The notes under the pieces are model-generated. The model saw only the letters and a program-made list of their open reading frames with translations, ran no database searches and was not told the origin of the DNA. Of a stretch of 49,315 nt of DNA, positions 1 to 10,121 are shown piece by piece. The translations under genes were made by a program, and so were the position numbers. Every line of letters begins with the position of its first letter. The stretch's first letter is position 1. This DNA comes from an uncultured Lachnospiraceae bacterium (GTDB taxonomy: Bacteria; Bacillota; Clostridia; Lachnospirales; Lachnospiraceae). The DNA is taken from the NCBI GenBank assembly GCA_944381515.1, contig CALWLM010000075.1, positions 1 through 49,315 of the forward strand, written 5' to 3'.

Positions 1-56
1 CCTTGTTTTGTTCTATCCGATATATTCTATCGAATAAGGCTTATCTCGGATAAGAC

Positions 57-1403
<1,347 letters not shown>

Positions 1404-1450
1404 TTATTTTGTTTTACCAGGGCGGTGGATAGACCGCCCAGAACGATATT

Positions 1451-1479
1451 ATTATACTGTATTTCAATTTGAAAAACAA
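1451..1479 (-). promoter_or_regulatory. Promoter of eno, with two hairpins in the leader
   Basis: On the minus strand, -35 TTGTTT (1479-1474) and consensus -10 TATAAT (1456-1451) are 17 nt apart. The predicted leader of about 80 nt carries two perfect hairpins: GGGCGGT/ACCGCCC (1420-1439) and CTGCGG/CCGCAG (1380-1397). Neither has a T-run, so they look like mRNA-stability elements rather than terminators. Confidence 0.7.
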
Positions 1480-1543
1480 TCCATTTATCGGATATATGAA
1501 TTTTTTTTAACCATTTTTTCACCTTCCGACCCAGAACACACGC

Positions 1544-1572
1544 TTTCCAACATGCAGCAGGCATGGTATAAT
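1544..1572 (+). promoter_or_regulatory. Promoter of the DUF2812 gene
   Basis: TTTCCA (1544-1549), a 17-nt spacer and consensus TATAAT (1567-1572) preceded by TGG, which gives an extended -10. It lies 48 nt upstream of the start codon. Confidence 0.65.
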
Positions 1573-1619
1573 GAGCGCAGAGCGCGAATTATACCTGCGG
1601 ACAGAAAAGAGGAGAGCAG

Positions 1620-2807
1620 ATGAGCAGGACGGCAGGAATCCGAAAATACCGAATCCATTTTGCAGATTACGCAGTGGCAGAGAATGAGAAGCTTTATAAC
1701 GCTATGGCGGCGGAGGGCTGGGCCTTAAAAAGGCGCGGGCTGTGGCTGGACAGTTTTGTTCGGGAAACGGAAGCAAGGAAGGTTTATCGAGTTGAGCTGG
1801 CAGTGAAGGGAACCTTTGAACGTAAGGCAGCCGCGGACGACCGGCTTTCTTTATATAAAGGAAAGGGCTGGAAGTTAGTGGCTTCAGGCGGGCTGACGGC
1901 GGTATTTGCCGCTTTGCCGGGTACGGCGGCGCCGGAGCTGGGTCCCTTTGGAAAAAAACAGGAGGAGACAAAGCAGGTGGTAAAGAAGGAGCATATCTTT
2001 TCCCTGCTTTCGATACCTCTGGTCTTTTTTATCTTTTTTATGCTGACTTTTAGCGGAGGAGGAAGCGGCCAGTCCTTTTTATCTACCTGGATTATCTCCA
2101 TACAGAGATTATGGACAGAGGCGACGGCCCTTCTGCTGCTGGAGGTCTGTCTGTTAATCGGCGTGCTGATCAGCCGGATTTACCGCTGCGTGCGCATGGG
2201 AGAATTAAACCGCCGCCTGCAAAAGGACGGGGTGGTTGAACGGCGGATTCACCGCAGTACTCTGCACTACCGGCGTGGAATGGCGGCGGTGGCGGCGCTG
2301 TGTCTCGTCTGTCTGGCGGGAGTGGGCGTGCAGATTGCCGGCCTTCGGACATATCCAATGCCCCAACAGGCGGACGGCCCTTATCTGACCCTGGCGGATT
2401 TGGGCTGGGAGGGCGAACGGGTAGCCAATTCGGTAAACGGTGAGGAGAGTCAGGTGGAAACCTGGCGTTCCCTGAGAGCCCGCTGCTACAGCACCTTCGA
2501 GGAGATGGCGGTGGGAGATGATACCTGCTGGATGTATCAGTATGTATATGAGTTCGGCAGTGAGAGCGCTGCCGGAGATTATGTGCCGGTGCTGATGAAT
2601 CTGTCTCTGTTTGCCGGAGGAGCAGAGGGCTATGAGGAGGTCCAGGTGGAGGGCCTGGATTTGGCCTGGCAATCGGACCTGGAGTATATTGCCGTAAAAG
2701 GGAATACGGTGTATTATGCGATCTACAGTGATCCGGGCTTCTATGACGAACAGGGAACCATACAAAAAGATTATTTAACGGCTCTGGCCGGGAGTATTGA
2801 CGACTGA
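1620..2807 (+). CDS. DUF2812 domain membrane protein
   Basis: Membrane protein of unknown function. The N-terminal 60 or so residues have the DUF2812 pattern: a short KYR strand, an acidic stretch, then LYNAMAAEGWALKRRG, where the NxMAxxGW core is the hallmark, followed by VYRVELA. Three hydrophobic segments lie near residues 126-145, 168-187 and 220-240, and a roughly 150-residue C-terminal domain follows, predicted to be extracytoplasmic. DUF2812 genes often sit beside PadR-type regulators, but none is present here. The ATG follows GAGGAGAGCAG. The MATE gene downstream has its own promoter overlapping this gene's 3' end, so co-transcription is not required. Confidence 0.75.
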   Translation: MSRTAGIRKYRIHFADYAVAENEKLYNAMAAEGWALKRRGLWLDSFVRETEARKVYRVELAVKGTFERKAAADDRLSLYKGKGWKLVASGGLTAVFAALPGTAAPELGPFGKKQEETKQVVKKEHIFSLLSIPLVFFIFFMLTFSGGGSGQSFLSTWIISIQRLWTEATALLLLEVCLLIGVLISRIYRCVRMGELNRRLQKDGVVERRIHRSTLHYRRGMAAVAALCLVCLAGVGVQIAGLRTYPMPQQADGPYLTLADLGWEGERVANSVNGEESQVETWRSLRARCYSTFEEMAVGDDTCWMYQYVYEFGSESAAGDYVPVLMNLSLFAGGAEGYEEVQVEGLDLAWQSDLEYIAVKGNTVYYAIYSDPGFYDEQGTIQKDYLTALAGSIDD

Positions 2808-2825
2808 AATCTTCCGTACTATAAT
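2797..2825 (+). promoter_or_regulatory. Promoter of the MATE exporter gene
   Basis: TTGACG (2797-2802), a 17-nt spacer and TATAAT (2820-2825). The -35 lies inside the last codons of the DUF2812 gene. A small GGGGCC/GGTCCC hairpin (2856-2871) lies in the leader. Confidence 0.75.
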
Positions 2826-2899
2826 TGTCCTGCTTTTTATATAGGAGAGTTTGCAGGGGCCATAAGGTCCCTCCAATGAAATTGCGGAGGACAATGAGG

Positions 2900-4258
2900 A
2901 TGAAGAACGAGGGAAGAGATCAGACAACAGGGGTTATTTGGCAGCAGATTTTACTTTTCTTTTTTCCAATATTGCTGGGGACCTTCTTTCAGCAGCTTTA
3001 TAATACGGCGGACGCTGTAATTGTCGGTAATTTTGTGGGAAAGGAAGCTTTGTCGGCGGTAGGAGGCACCACCGGAACGCTGATTAATCTGCTGGTGGGA
3101 TTCTTTGTAGGCTTATCGTCGGGAGCGTCGGTGGTAATTGCGCAGTATTACGGAGGCGGACGCAAAGACAGGGTGAGTCAGACGGTGCACACTTCTCTGG
3201 CGTTAGCTATAGTCGGAGGACTTATTCTGATGGCAGTGGGCCTGATTGGGGCTCCTTTGGCTCTCCGGCTGATGAACACGCCGGAGGATATCATGCCCTA
3301 TTCCTTGACCTATATACGGATTTATTTTCTGGGCGTGGTGGGAAATCTGATCTACAATATGGGGGCGGCGATTTTACGCGCCGTAGGGGATTCAAAGAGG
3401 CCGCTCTATTTTCTGATTGCCAGCTGCTTTGTCAATATTGTTTTGGACCTTTTGTTTGTGGCGGTGTTTCACTGGGAGGTCATGGGAGCAGCGGTGGCGA
3501 CGATTCTCTCTCAGTTTGTCAGCGCCGTGCTGGTTATGATGGTACTCGTGCGGTCGAAGGATTCCTATCATGTTTCTTTGAAGGAAATACGGATCAACCG
3601 CCATATTGTCAGAAGAATTTTTCGTATAGGATTGCCGGCGGGCTTTCAGTCGGCCATGTATTCCATTTCCAATATTATCATTCAATCCAGCGTAAACGGC
3701 TTTGGCACCGATACCGTTGCGGCCTGGTCGGCTTACAGCAAGATCGACGGTGTGTTCTGGATGACCATGAGCGCCTTTGGTATTGCCGTCACCACCTTTG
3801 TGGGACAGAATTACGGAGCGAGGAAATATCAGCGCGTGCGGCGGGGAATCCGGCAGTGTCTGACCATGGCAATGGGGACGGCAATTCTGATGAGTGTGAT
3901 TTTGTACATATTTGGAAATCAGGTATACCGTTTGTTTATCGACGATCCGGTAGTTATCTCCCGCGGGGAGGAGATCCTTCATTTTCTGGTGCCGACCTTT
4001 TTCACCTATGTCTGCATCGAGATACTGTCCGGCGCGCTGCGGGGCGTGGGAGATTCGCTGGTGCCCATGCTTATGACCTGTACGGGAGTCTGTCTGCTGC
4101 GTGTGCTGTGGGTGCTGATTGCGGTGCCGATATCCCATCAGATACAAACGCTTTTGTTCAGCTATCCCTTGAGCTGGGTAATCACATCGATTCTGTTTTT
4201 GATCTACTACCGGTATTCCAGGCATATCCGCAGTATGCCCAAACTGGATGAAGCCTGA
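2900..4258 (+). CDS. MATE family efflux transporter
   Basis: Multidrug and toxin extrusion (MATE/NorM/DinF-like) antiporter in the cytoplasmic membrane. The family signature FFFPILLGTFFQQLYNTADAVIVG is at the N-terminus, followed by VGKEALSAVGG. The protein is hydrophobic throughout with about 12 predicted membrane segments and two homologous halves; the second half has FRIGLPAGFQSAMYSISN and AVTTFVGQNYGARKYQRV. The frame is open upstream to 2825, but GGAGG at 2886-2890 sits 9 nt before ATG 2900 (452 residues), which is the preferred start; ATG 2894 is an alternative. The substrate cannot be predicted. The gene converges on the flavoprotein gene at 4402-6420. Confidence 0.92.
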   Translation: MKNEGRDQTTGVIWQQILLFFFPILLGTFFQQLYNTADAVIVGNFVGKEALSAVGGTTGTLINLLVGFFVGLSSGASVVIAQYYGGGRKDRVSQTVHTSLALAIVGGLILMAVGLIGAPLALRLMNTPEDIMPYSLTYIRIYFLGVVGNLIYNMGAAILRAVGDSKRPLYFLIASCFVNIVLDLLFVAVFHWEVMGAAVATILSQFVSAVLVMMVLVRSKDSYHVSLKEIRINRHIVRRIFRIGLPAGFQSAMYSISNIIIQSSVNGFGTDTVAAWSAYSKIDGVFWMTMSAFGIAVTTFVGQNYGARKYQRVRRGIRQCLTMAMGTAILMSVILYIFGNQVYRLFIDDPVVISRGEEILHFLVPTFFTYVCIEILSGALRGVGDSLVPMLMTCTGVCLLRVLWVLIAVPISHQIQTLLFSYPLSWVITSILFLIYYRYSRHIRSMPKLDEA

Positions 4259-4290
4259 GGACAGAGGCGGAGATAAAGGAAAAAGAGAGA

Positions 4291-4338
4291 GGAGCCATTG
4301 CCCCATAGATGATAATTCATCTGGTGGGCAATGGCTCC
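4291..4338. terminator. Shared terminator between convergent genes
   Basis: A perfect 13-bp stem, GGAGCCATTGCCC (4291-4303) with GGGCAATGGCTCC (4326-4338), sits between the MATE gene and the minus-strand flavoprotein gene. Read on the minus strand it is followed by TCTCTCTTTTTCC, so it mainly terminates the flavoprotein gene. On the plus strand the T-tract is weak. Confidence 0.8.
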
Positions 4339-4401
4339 TTCCATTATCTGATCGCTTTGCTGTCCGATCGATTGATTATCAGACAGATATGCTGCACCGC
4401 G

Positions 4402-6420
4402 TTACTGGCAGTATGCCGCCGCATTTTCGCCGGCAATCATACCGAATACCTGGCAGTCCATCAGGGCGTTGCCGCCTACCCGGTTGCCGCCGTGAACGCC
4501 GCCGGTGACTTCGCCGCAGGCGTACAGTCCGGGAATGGCCTCGCCTTCGGTGGAGATGACCTCGGCCTCTGTATTGATCTCAATGCCGCCCATGGTATGG
4601 TGGATACCGGGGGCAATCTTGATTACGTACCAGGGCCCCTCTGTGGTAATATTCCGCTCCCAGGTATATTCGCTGCCAAATTCAGGATCGCTTTGATTTT
4701 GGACGCATTCATTCCATGCGGCAAAGCTGTCGGCCACGGCCTGAGCGTCGCAGCCGATATATTCGGCAATCTCATCGGTGGATTCGCAGTGGGCTACGAT
4801 TCCCAGCTTGTCGTAAGTGGGAATATTGCCGTTGCTGTCGTAGAGATCCTGGTTAAAGATAATGTAGGCGTAAGCGCCGGGCTGCTCCAAAATAGCGCCG
4901 GCCACCACATCGCGGTAACCGCATTCATTGGTAAAGCGCACTCCGTCGGCATTGAGCAGAATTCCTCCGGCTTTGCGCACGCCTTCGGTGACCAGAGTGG
5001 CTGTGCTCTGCTCTACAGTGGGATGGGCCTGAATCTGTTCCATATCAATAACGTTGGCTCCCACATCCTGGGCCATATAGATACCGTCTCCGGTGGCGCC
5101 TACCTGATTATTGGTGATCATGCCGGCCAACTCCGGCTTCAGTTCGTAGCATTTCTCCAAATCGTAGCCGAAACCGCCGGAGGCGACGATGACGGCATCG
5201 GCATTGATGGTGACGGTGCCTCCGTTTTCGGAGGTGGCGCGGATGCCGGCGGCAGCGCCGTCCTCCATCAGGATCTCCTCGGCCTTGGTAGAGAAAAGAA
5301 TGGTGCCGCCCATCTCCTCGAATTTGTTCAGGTAAGAGGTAATCAGGCCGCGGGCAAGACCATCCACGCTGCCTCCGTCCTCGGCCACATCAAAGCCCAG
5401 TTCCTTCAGCCAGGGACCAATTTTGGAGGAATTGGTAACCATGACGCGTACCAGATCTTCATTGTTCAGGTTATGGCCGCCGGTCATGGTATATTCGATG
5501 AATTCATCAATTTCCTGCTGATCCGGACCGGCTACGTTCCACACGCCGGAGGAACGTACGGTATTTCCGCCGGGAATATCCATTTTCTCTACGATCATCA
5601 CATCGGCTCCGTTTTGCAGAGCCATGATAGCGGAAGAGAAGCCGGCGGCTCCCGCTCCGATAACGACCACGTCGGTGTCGTAGACCTCGTCCTTGGGCGG
5701 ATCGGCCTCAGGAGTGCGGCCAAAGACGGCCATATCGGCCCCGGCCTCAGTCAGTGCGTCCTTGACAGCGGAGATAATGGCATTGGAGGTGGCGGTGGCT
5801 CCGGATATGGTATCCGCATAGACGGTCTGCTCCTCCAAAATGGCGGCGGGCAGGCGCTCGAGAGCGTAGGAGCCGATGCCTACGGTTTCGTCCTGGCTGG
5901 TGACTTCCACGGCGGTGATGGCATCCTCGCTTACCGTTGTAGCCACAGTTACATCGGAGCAGTAGCCGCGGTACGTGTAGGTATAGGTGCCGGGAGTCAT
6001 GGCGGAGGCCTCGGTTTCCTCAATCAGACCGGCTTGTGTCATAGCAGCTTTGGCGGCGTCCCGAATGGCATTGCTGGTCATGGTAGCGCCGGAAAAGGTA
6101 TCCACATCCCAGGTCTGCTCCTCCAAAATGGCGGCCGGCAGCTGTTCGACGGCCTGTCCGCCTATGGAAGGAGTCTCATCGTCTCCCGAAGCGGTTACTT
6201 CTGTGATTGCGCCATCTGCCACGGTGATGGTGACGGTTACGTCGCCGCCATAACCGCGGGCTGTGCCGGTAAAAGTGCCGCTGTCAGCCGCAGCTGTTGT
6301 TTCAGGTGCCTGAGTTGATCCAGAGGTTGTACCCTCTTCTGACGGCGACGAGCAGGCCCACAGGCCTGAGATCAGGCAGACAGTCAGCAGAGCGGCAAGT
6401 AATTTGCGGATTTGTTTCAT
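4402..6420 (-). CDS. Lipoprotein fumarate-reductase-like flavoprotein with two FMN domains
   Basis: Predicted surface-anchored reductase of an enoate-type acceptor (fumarate, urocanate or similar). The signal peptide ends at Cys23 (LWAC lipobox, with an unusual Trp at -2). Two FMN_bind domains follow, with flavinylation motifs DTFSGAT (Thr113) and DTISGAT (Thr209). The FAD-binding-2 domain starts with the GAGAAG loop at 255-260. Residues equivalent to the Shewanella flavocytochrome c3 active site are all present: His466 (QAHPT), Glu479, Arg482, proton-donor Arg503 (YRDVV), His607/608 (HHTMGG) and Arg647 (GGNRVGG). FMN is therefore expected to be covalently attached by ApbE, encoded at 31549. 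The true substrate is unknown. It is a monocistronic gene following the LysR gene. Confidence 0.9.
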   Translation of the reverse strand: MKQIRKLLAALLTVCLISGLWACSSPSEEGTTSGSTQAPETTAAADSGTFTGTARGYGGDVTVTITVADGAITEVTASGDDETPSIGGQAVEQLPAAILEEQTWDVDTFSGATMTSNAIRDAAKAAMTQAGLIEETEASAMTPGTYTYTYRGYCSDVTVATTVSEDAITAVEVTSQDETVGIGSYALERLPAAILEEQTVYADTISGATATSNAIISAVKDALTEAGADMAVFGRTPEADPPKDEVYDTDVVVIGAGAAGFSSAIMALQNGADVMIVEKMDIPGGNTVRSSGVWNVAGPDQQEIDEFIEYTMTGGHNLNNEDLVRVMVTNSSKIGPWLKELGFDVAEDGGSVDGLARGLITSYLNKFEEMGGTILFSTKAEEILMEDGAAAGIRATSENGGTVTINADAVIVASGGFGYDLEKCYELKPELAGMITNNQVGATGDGIYMAQDVGANVIDMEQIQAHPTVEQSTATLVTEGVRKAGGILLNADGVRFTNECGYRDVVAGAILEQPGAYAYIIFNQDLYDSNGNIPTYDKLGIVAHCESTDEIAEYIGCDAQAVADSFAAWNECVQNQSDPEFGSEYTWERNITTEGPWYVIKIAPGIHHTMGGIEINTEAEVISTEGEAIPGLYACGEVTGGVHGGNRVGGNALMDCQVFGMIAGENAAAYCQ

Positions 6421-6492
6421 AAATTATCCCTCCCTTTTTCTGATTACATATGGAAATCCGCTTGTCTCCCGGGAACTTCCGGGATTGACTAT

Positions 6493-6521
6493 AATATAAC
6501 ACAGCAAAGAGAATCTGAGAA
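6493..6521 (-). promoter_or_regulatory. Promoter of the two-FMN flavoprotein gene
   Basis: Minus strand: TTCTCA (6521-6516), a 17-nt spacer and TATATT (6498-6493) with TGT before it (extended -10). A hairpin TCCCGG/CCGGGA (6484-6467) would lie at the very 5' end of the transcript. Confidence 0.5.
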
Positions 6522-6547
6522 ATGCCGATGCGGCTCAAAGAGAGGGC

Positions 6548-6575
6548 TTATTCATATCAAAAATGGTATGAATAA
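6548..6575. promoter_or_regulatory. Operator-like inverted repeat
   Basis: Perfect 9-bp arms TTATTCATA (6548-6556) and TATGAATAA (6567-6575) separated by 10 nt. It lies just past the LysR stop codon and about 30-60 bp upstream of the -35 of the flavoprotein gene. No T-run follows, so a protein-binding site is more likely than a terminator. Confidence 0.4.
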
Positions 6576-6581
6576 AGATTG

Positions 6582-7517
6582 TCAGTCAAAGGGGACCGGC
6601 CCGGCCGACCCGGCTTGAAGGGCCTCCTTTTCCAGGGTGTGAAGAAGGATTTCCAGGCTGGGGTTTTGACAATTTTTGTGCCAGGCCAGTACGCGAAGGG
6701 AGGGAGGCGTCCGAACCATTGATTCGTGGAGTATAATCGGACGCAGGTCGGGATAGAGGTGATTGGGGTCGGAGAAGCTGGTGATACCAATTCCGCTGCC
6801 GATGCGGACCCGCATAATCATATCGTCCAAATCGTAGGCGGGCACATCCTCCAGCATGGAAAGCCCCAGCTCCTGAAAGCGCGAGGCTATGGCCAGGCGC
6901 GTGAGGGGAGCGTTGTCCTTCATGAAAATTAATGGGAAGGGCGCCAGGTCGCGGGTGTGTATTTCCTGTTTTGAGGCTAACGGATGCTTTTCATGGATCA
7001 GCGCATAGAGAAAAATAGTCTGGAGAGGACGGCTTTTTAAGTTATCCGAATCGGAAAAATAGCATTCGGACACCAGGGCGCAGTCCAGCAGACCATTTTT
7101 GATGCGGGATACCAGTTCATAGGAGTAACCGCGGGACAGGGTGACCTTGACTCCGGGATATTCATCTCCCATGCGCCGCAGGGCCTGAATCAAAAATTCC
7201 GGAGGGCCGGAGAGGGGATTATATCCCACGTGGAGCTCGCCGCAGAGGCTGTGACGGGCTCTTTCCATATCCGAGAGCAAAAGATCGTAGGAGTCCAGGA
7301 TCTGGCGTGCGCGCAGGAGGCAGAGCTGTCCTTCCTGCGTCAGCTCTACGCGGCGCGTGGTTCTGGTAAAAAGCTTCACTCCCATTTCTTTTTCAAAGGA
7401 GGCAATCAGCCGGCTGAAAGCTGGCTGCGTCATATAGGTCAGGCGGGCGGCCTGGGTAAAGCTGCCGGTCTCGGCGGCAAAGGAAAATGCTCGCAAGGTC
7501 TGAATACTGATGTTCAT
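6582..7517 (-). CDS. LysR family transcriptional regulator
   Basis: DNA-binding regulator of 311 residues, the usual LysR length. The N-terminal winged helix-turn-helix is clear: LRAFSFAAETGSFTQAARLTYMTQPAFSRLIASFEK (residues 8-43), then GVKLFTRTTRRVELTQEG. A periplasmic-binding-protein-like effector domain starts near residue 90 (GELHVGYNPL). It is divergent from cysK with a 154-bp AT-rich spacer containing tandem TCATATAA units, and upstream of the minus-strand flavoprotein gene, so either could be its target. LysR regulators commonly control a divergent gene, which favours cysK. Confidence 0.92.
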   Translation of the reverse strand: MNISIQTLRAFSFAAETGSFTQAARLTYMTQPAFSRLIASFEKEMGVKLFTRTTRRVELTQEGQLCLLRARQILDSYDLLLSDMERARHSLCGELHVGYNPLSGPPEFLIQALRRMGDEYPGVKVTLSRGYSYELVSRIKNGLLDCALVSECYFSDSDNLKSRPLQTIFLYALIHEKHPLASKQEIHTRDLAPFPLIFMKDNAPLTRLAIASRFQELGLSMLEDVPAYDLDDMIMRVRIGSGIGITSFSDPNHLYPDLRPIILHESMVRTPPSLRVLAWHKNCQNPSLEILLHTLEKEALQAGSAGPVPFD

Positions 7518-7595
7518 GTCGGCTCCGCTATAGGATGTAAATTATGTTAATCATATAATCATATAATAAACGAAACCCTCCTTCTTCGTCAAGGC

Positions 7596-7625
7596 TTGAC
7601 AAGGACAGGCCATCTGTGCCAAAAT
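7596..7625 (+). promoter_or_regulatory. Promoter of cysK
   Basis: Consensus TTGACA (7596-7601), an 18-nt spacer and CAAAAT (7620-7625). A near-perfect hairpin GCCAAAATTG/CAATTTGGC (7618-7644) overlaps the predicted start site. The weak -10 would suit an activator such as the divergent LysR protein. Confidence 0.45.
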
Positions 7626-7671
7626 TGGGAAAAAGCAATTTGGCCGGAGCAAGGTGTGAAAGGACGGAAAA

Positions 7672-8601
7672 ATGGGCAGGATATATAAAAATATAGAAGA
7701 ATTAGTGGGTCACACTCCGTTGATGGAGGCGATGCATCTGAGACAGGAGCAGGGACTTTTGGCCCGCCTGTTTCTAAAGCTGGAATATTTAAATCCCGCC
7801 GGAAGCGTCAAAGACCGGGCTGCGCTGCAGATGATCCGGGAGGCGGAGGGAAGCGGCGTTTTGAAGCCTGGCGGAACGATCATTGAGCCGACTTCCGGCA
7901 ACACAGGTATCGGTCTGGCTGCGCTGGCCGTATCCCGGGGATACCGGGTGATTTTGATTATGCCGGACAATATGAGCGAAGAACGGAGGACGCTTTTGTC
8001 AGCCTATGGAGCGCAGCTGATTCTGACAGAAGGGGCCAAGGGGATGCAGGGAGCGGTGGACCGGGCAAGGCAGCTGGCATGCGAGATCCCGGACAGTTTT
8101 GTGGCGGGGCAGTTTGAAAACCCGGCCAATGCCAGGGCCCATGAGCTTTCTACCGGACCGGAGATCTGGGAAGACCTGGATGGTCAGGTGGATGTGTTTG
8201 TGGCCGGCGTGGGAACCGGCGGAACGATTACCGGCGCCGGCCGTTATTTGAAAGAACATAATCCGCAGGTGGAAATCGTGGCGGTGGAGCCGGCAGGTTC
8301 GCCTCTTTTGTCGGAGGGCAGGGCAGGAGCCCATGGCCTGCAGGGAATCGGCGCCAATTTTATTCCGGAGCTTCTGGATCGGAAGATTTACGACAGAGTG
8401 ATGACGGTGTGGGAGGAGGATGCCTTTCACGCCGCCCGCTGCCTGGTAATGTCGGAGGGAATACTGACCGGCATTTCTTCGGGAGCCGCACTGTGGGCGG
8501 CCATGGAACTGGCGGCGCGGCCGGATTATGCAGACAAAAATATCGTGGCTCTTTTGCCGGACACCGGCGACCGGTATCTGTCTACAGAGCTGTACCGATA
8601 G
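7672..8601 (+). CDS. cysK: Cysteine synthase (O-acetylserine sulfhydrylase)
   Basis: PLP enzyme making cysteine from O-acetylserine and sulfide in the cytoplasm. The 309-residue length is standard. The PLP lysine is Lys47 in NPAGSVKDRA; PTSGNTG (73-79) binds substrate carboxylate; GVGTGGTITG (179-188) holds the PLP phosphate; and TGISSGAA gives the serine near the pyridine nitrogen. It lacks the cystathionine beta-synthase regulatory domain. It is monocistronic with no serine acetyltransferase gene in the window. The ATG follows AAAGGACGGAAAA. Confidence 0.95.
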   Translation: MGRIYKNIEELVGHTPLMEAMHLRQEQGLLARLFLKLEYLNPAGSVKDRAALQMIREAEGSGVLKPGGTIIEPTSGNTGIGLAALAVSRGYRVILIMPDNMSEERRTLLSAYGAQLILTEGAKGMQGAVDRARQLACEIPDSFVAGQFENPANARAHELSTGPEIWEDLDGQVDVFVAGVGTGGTITGAGRYLKEHNPQVEIVAVEPAGSPLLSEGRAGAHGLQGIGANFIPELLDRKIYDRVMTVWEEDAFHAARCLVMSEGILTGISSGAALWAAMELAARPDYADKNIVALLPDTGDRYLSTELYR

Positions 8602-8633
8602 GCCTTTTTAGAAAAAAGTAATATCCATATCCA

Positions 8634-8662
8634 TTTACAACCTGCCGCCCCTGTGCTATGAT
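8634..8662 (+). promoter_or_regulatory. Promoter of the pyrH-frr-uppS-cdsA-dxr-rseP run
   Basis: TTTACA (8634-8639), a 17-nt spacer and TATGAT (8657-8662) with TGC before it (extended -10). The roughly 100-nt leader includes a perfect GTCCGC-CGGA-GCGGAC hairpin (8721-8736) and a longer imperfect stem closed by GCTTA/TAAGC upstream of it. Confidence 0.65.
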
Positions 8663-8769
8663 AATACGGAAGTATGCTTAGCAGAAGCTGCCGCCGGGAG
8701 CTTTTGCGGTAAGCGAACAGGTCCGCCGGAGCGGACAACATCATCTGTGAAAGAGCGGGGAAGCTAACA

Positions 8770-9474
8770 ATGGAAAAAAAGAGAAAAGTGCTGCTCAAGC
8801 TGAGCGGCGAGGCACTGGCCGGCCAGTCTCATACCGGCTTTGATCTGTCTGTTGTGCAGAATGTGGCTGGACAGGTAAAGGAGGCTGTGGACGAAGGTGT
8901 CCGGGTGGGCGTCGTCATTGGCGGAGGCAATTTTTGGAGAGGACGTACCGGCGAGGAGATTGACCGGACGAAATCCGATCAGATTGGGATGCTTGCCACG
9001 GTGATGAATGCGATCTATGTATCCGAGGTGTTCCGCGGCGCGGGAATGGCGACGAGGATTTTTACACCCTTTGCCTGCGGCGCTATGACGGAGCTGTTTT
9101 CCAAGGATCGGGCGACGGAGAGCTGGGAGCGCGGCGAGGTGGTGTTTTTCGCCGGAGGTACGGGGCACCCCTATTTTTCCACCGATACCGGCGTAGCCCT
9201 GCGGGCTATCGAAATGGAGGCGGACGAGATTTTGCTCGCCAAAAGCATTGACGGTGTCTATGACAGCGATCCAAAGATTAATCCCAATGCGAAAAAGTAC
9301 GATACCATATCGATTCGGGAGGTCATCGACCAGAAACTGGCCGTAGTGGATCTGACGGCTTCCATCATGTGTATGGAGAATAAAATGCCCATGGCCGTTT
9401 TTGGGCTCAATGAAGAGAACGGCATTGCCAACGCGCTGCGGGGCAAGATTAACGGCACGGTTGTGACCGTTTAG
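8770..9474 (+). CDS. pyrH: UMP kinase
   Basis: Hexameric bacterial UMP kinase, phosphorylating UMP to UDP for nucleic acid and cell-envelope precursor synthesis. Family motifs: [11 protein letters not shown] at the N-terminus, [12 protein letters not shown] (phosphate-binding glycines), [13 protein letters not shown], the [13 protein letters not shown] loop and [14 protein letters not shown]. The length, 234 residues, is typical. It is the first gene of the run and is separated from frr by 16 bp, as in most bacteria. Confidence 0.97.
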   Translation: MEKKRKVLLKLSGEALAGQSHTGFDLSVVQNVAGQVKEAVDEGVRVGVVIGGGNFWRGRTGEEIDRTKSDQIGMLATVMNAIYVSEVFRGAGMATRIFTPFACGAMTELFSKDRATESWERGEVVFFAGGTGHPYFSTDTGVALRAIEMEADEILLAKSIDGVYDSDPKINPNAKKYDTISIREVIDQKLAVVDLTASIMCMENKMPMAVFGLNEENGIANALRGKINGTVVTV

Positions 9475-9490
9475 AGGGAGGAGAAGCCAA

Positions 9491-10045
9491 GTGGAAGAAA
9501 AAATTTTGATGTATGAAGAAAAAATGGAAAAATCCTTGAATGCTCTGCGGGAGGAGTTTGGCTCCATTCGTGCCGGACGCGCCAACCCCAAGGTGCTCGA
9601 CCGCATCCGTGTGGATTACTACGGGACGCCCAGCCCCATTCAGCAGGTGGCCAATGTGTCGGTGCCTGAGCCCCGGATGATTCAGATCCAGCCCTGGGAA
9701 AAGAGCCTGATTCGCGAGATCGAAAAGGCTATCAATATGTCGGATCTGGGCATTAATCCCACCAACGACGGCCGGGTGATTCGCCTGATTTTCCCGGAGC
9801 TGACGGAGGAGCGCAGAAAAGAGCTGTCCAAGGATGTGAAAAAGAAAGGCGAGGCTGCAAAGGTGGCTATCCGCAACATTCGCCGCGACGCCAATGACAC
9901 GCTCAAGAAGATGAACAAGGCCAACGAGATTACAGAGGACGACTTGAAGAACGGCGAGGATGAGATCCAGAAGATGACGGACAAGTACATCGAAAAGGTG
10001 GACAAGGAAGTCGAGTTAAAGAGCAAGGAGATCATGACGGTCTGA
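9491..10045 (+). CDS. frr: Ribosome recycling factor
   Basis: Splits post-termination ribosomes together with EF-G. The 184 residues are full length, and the signature [24 protein letters not shown] is near the N-terminus, with [14 protein letters not shown] and the C-terminal three-helix-bundle pattern. Translation starts at GTG 9491 after GGGAGGAGAAGCCAA; no in-frame ATG fits the family start better. It follows pyrH directly. Confidence 0.96.
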   Translation: MEEKILMYEEKMEKSLNALREEFGSIRAGRANPKVLDRIRVDYYGTPSPIQQVANVSVPEPRMIQIQPWEKSLIREIEKAINMSDLGINPTNDGRVIRLIFPELTEERRKELSKDVKKKGEAAKVAIRNIRRDANDTLKKMNKANEITEDDLKNGEDEIQKMTDKYIEKVDKEVELKSKEIMTV

Positions 10046-10072
10046 CCCATTTTAACTGCAATAAGACGAAAG

Positions 10073-10104
10073 ACAGGGGGCAGGAGGCAACTACCTGCCC
10101 CTGT
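10073..10104 (+). other. Hairpin between frr and uppS
   Basis: ACAGGGGGCAGG (10073-10084) pairs with CCTGCCCCTGT (10094-10104) with one bulged G and a 9-nt loop. There is no T-run, so it is not a classical terminator. The loop contains part of a GGAGG-like sequence, and the helix ends 8 nt before the uppS ribosome binding site. Confidence 0.45.
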
Positions 10105-10121
10105 GTATGTCCGGGAGGATT

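Noticed and set aside
1..56. Terminator of eno from the CTTATC/GATAAG repeats
   Set aside because: CTTATC-tcg-GATAAG (40-54) is short and no T-run follows on the minus strand; the real terminator may be beyond the window edge.
4309..6318. A 669-codon open frame on the plus strand
   Set aside because: It is antisense to the clear fumarate-reductase-like gene, has no domain pattern and arises from GC-biased codon usage on the other strand.
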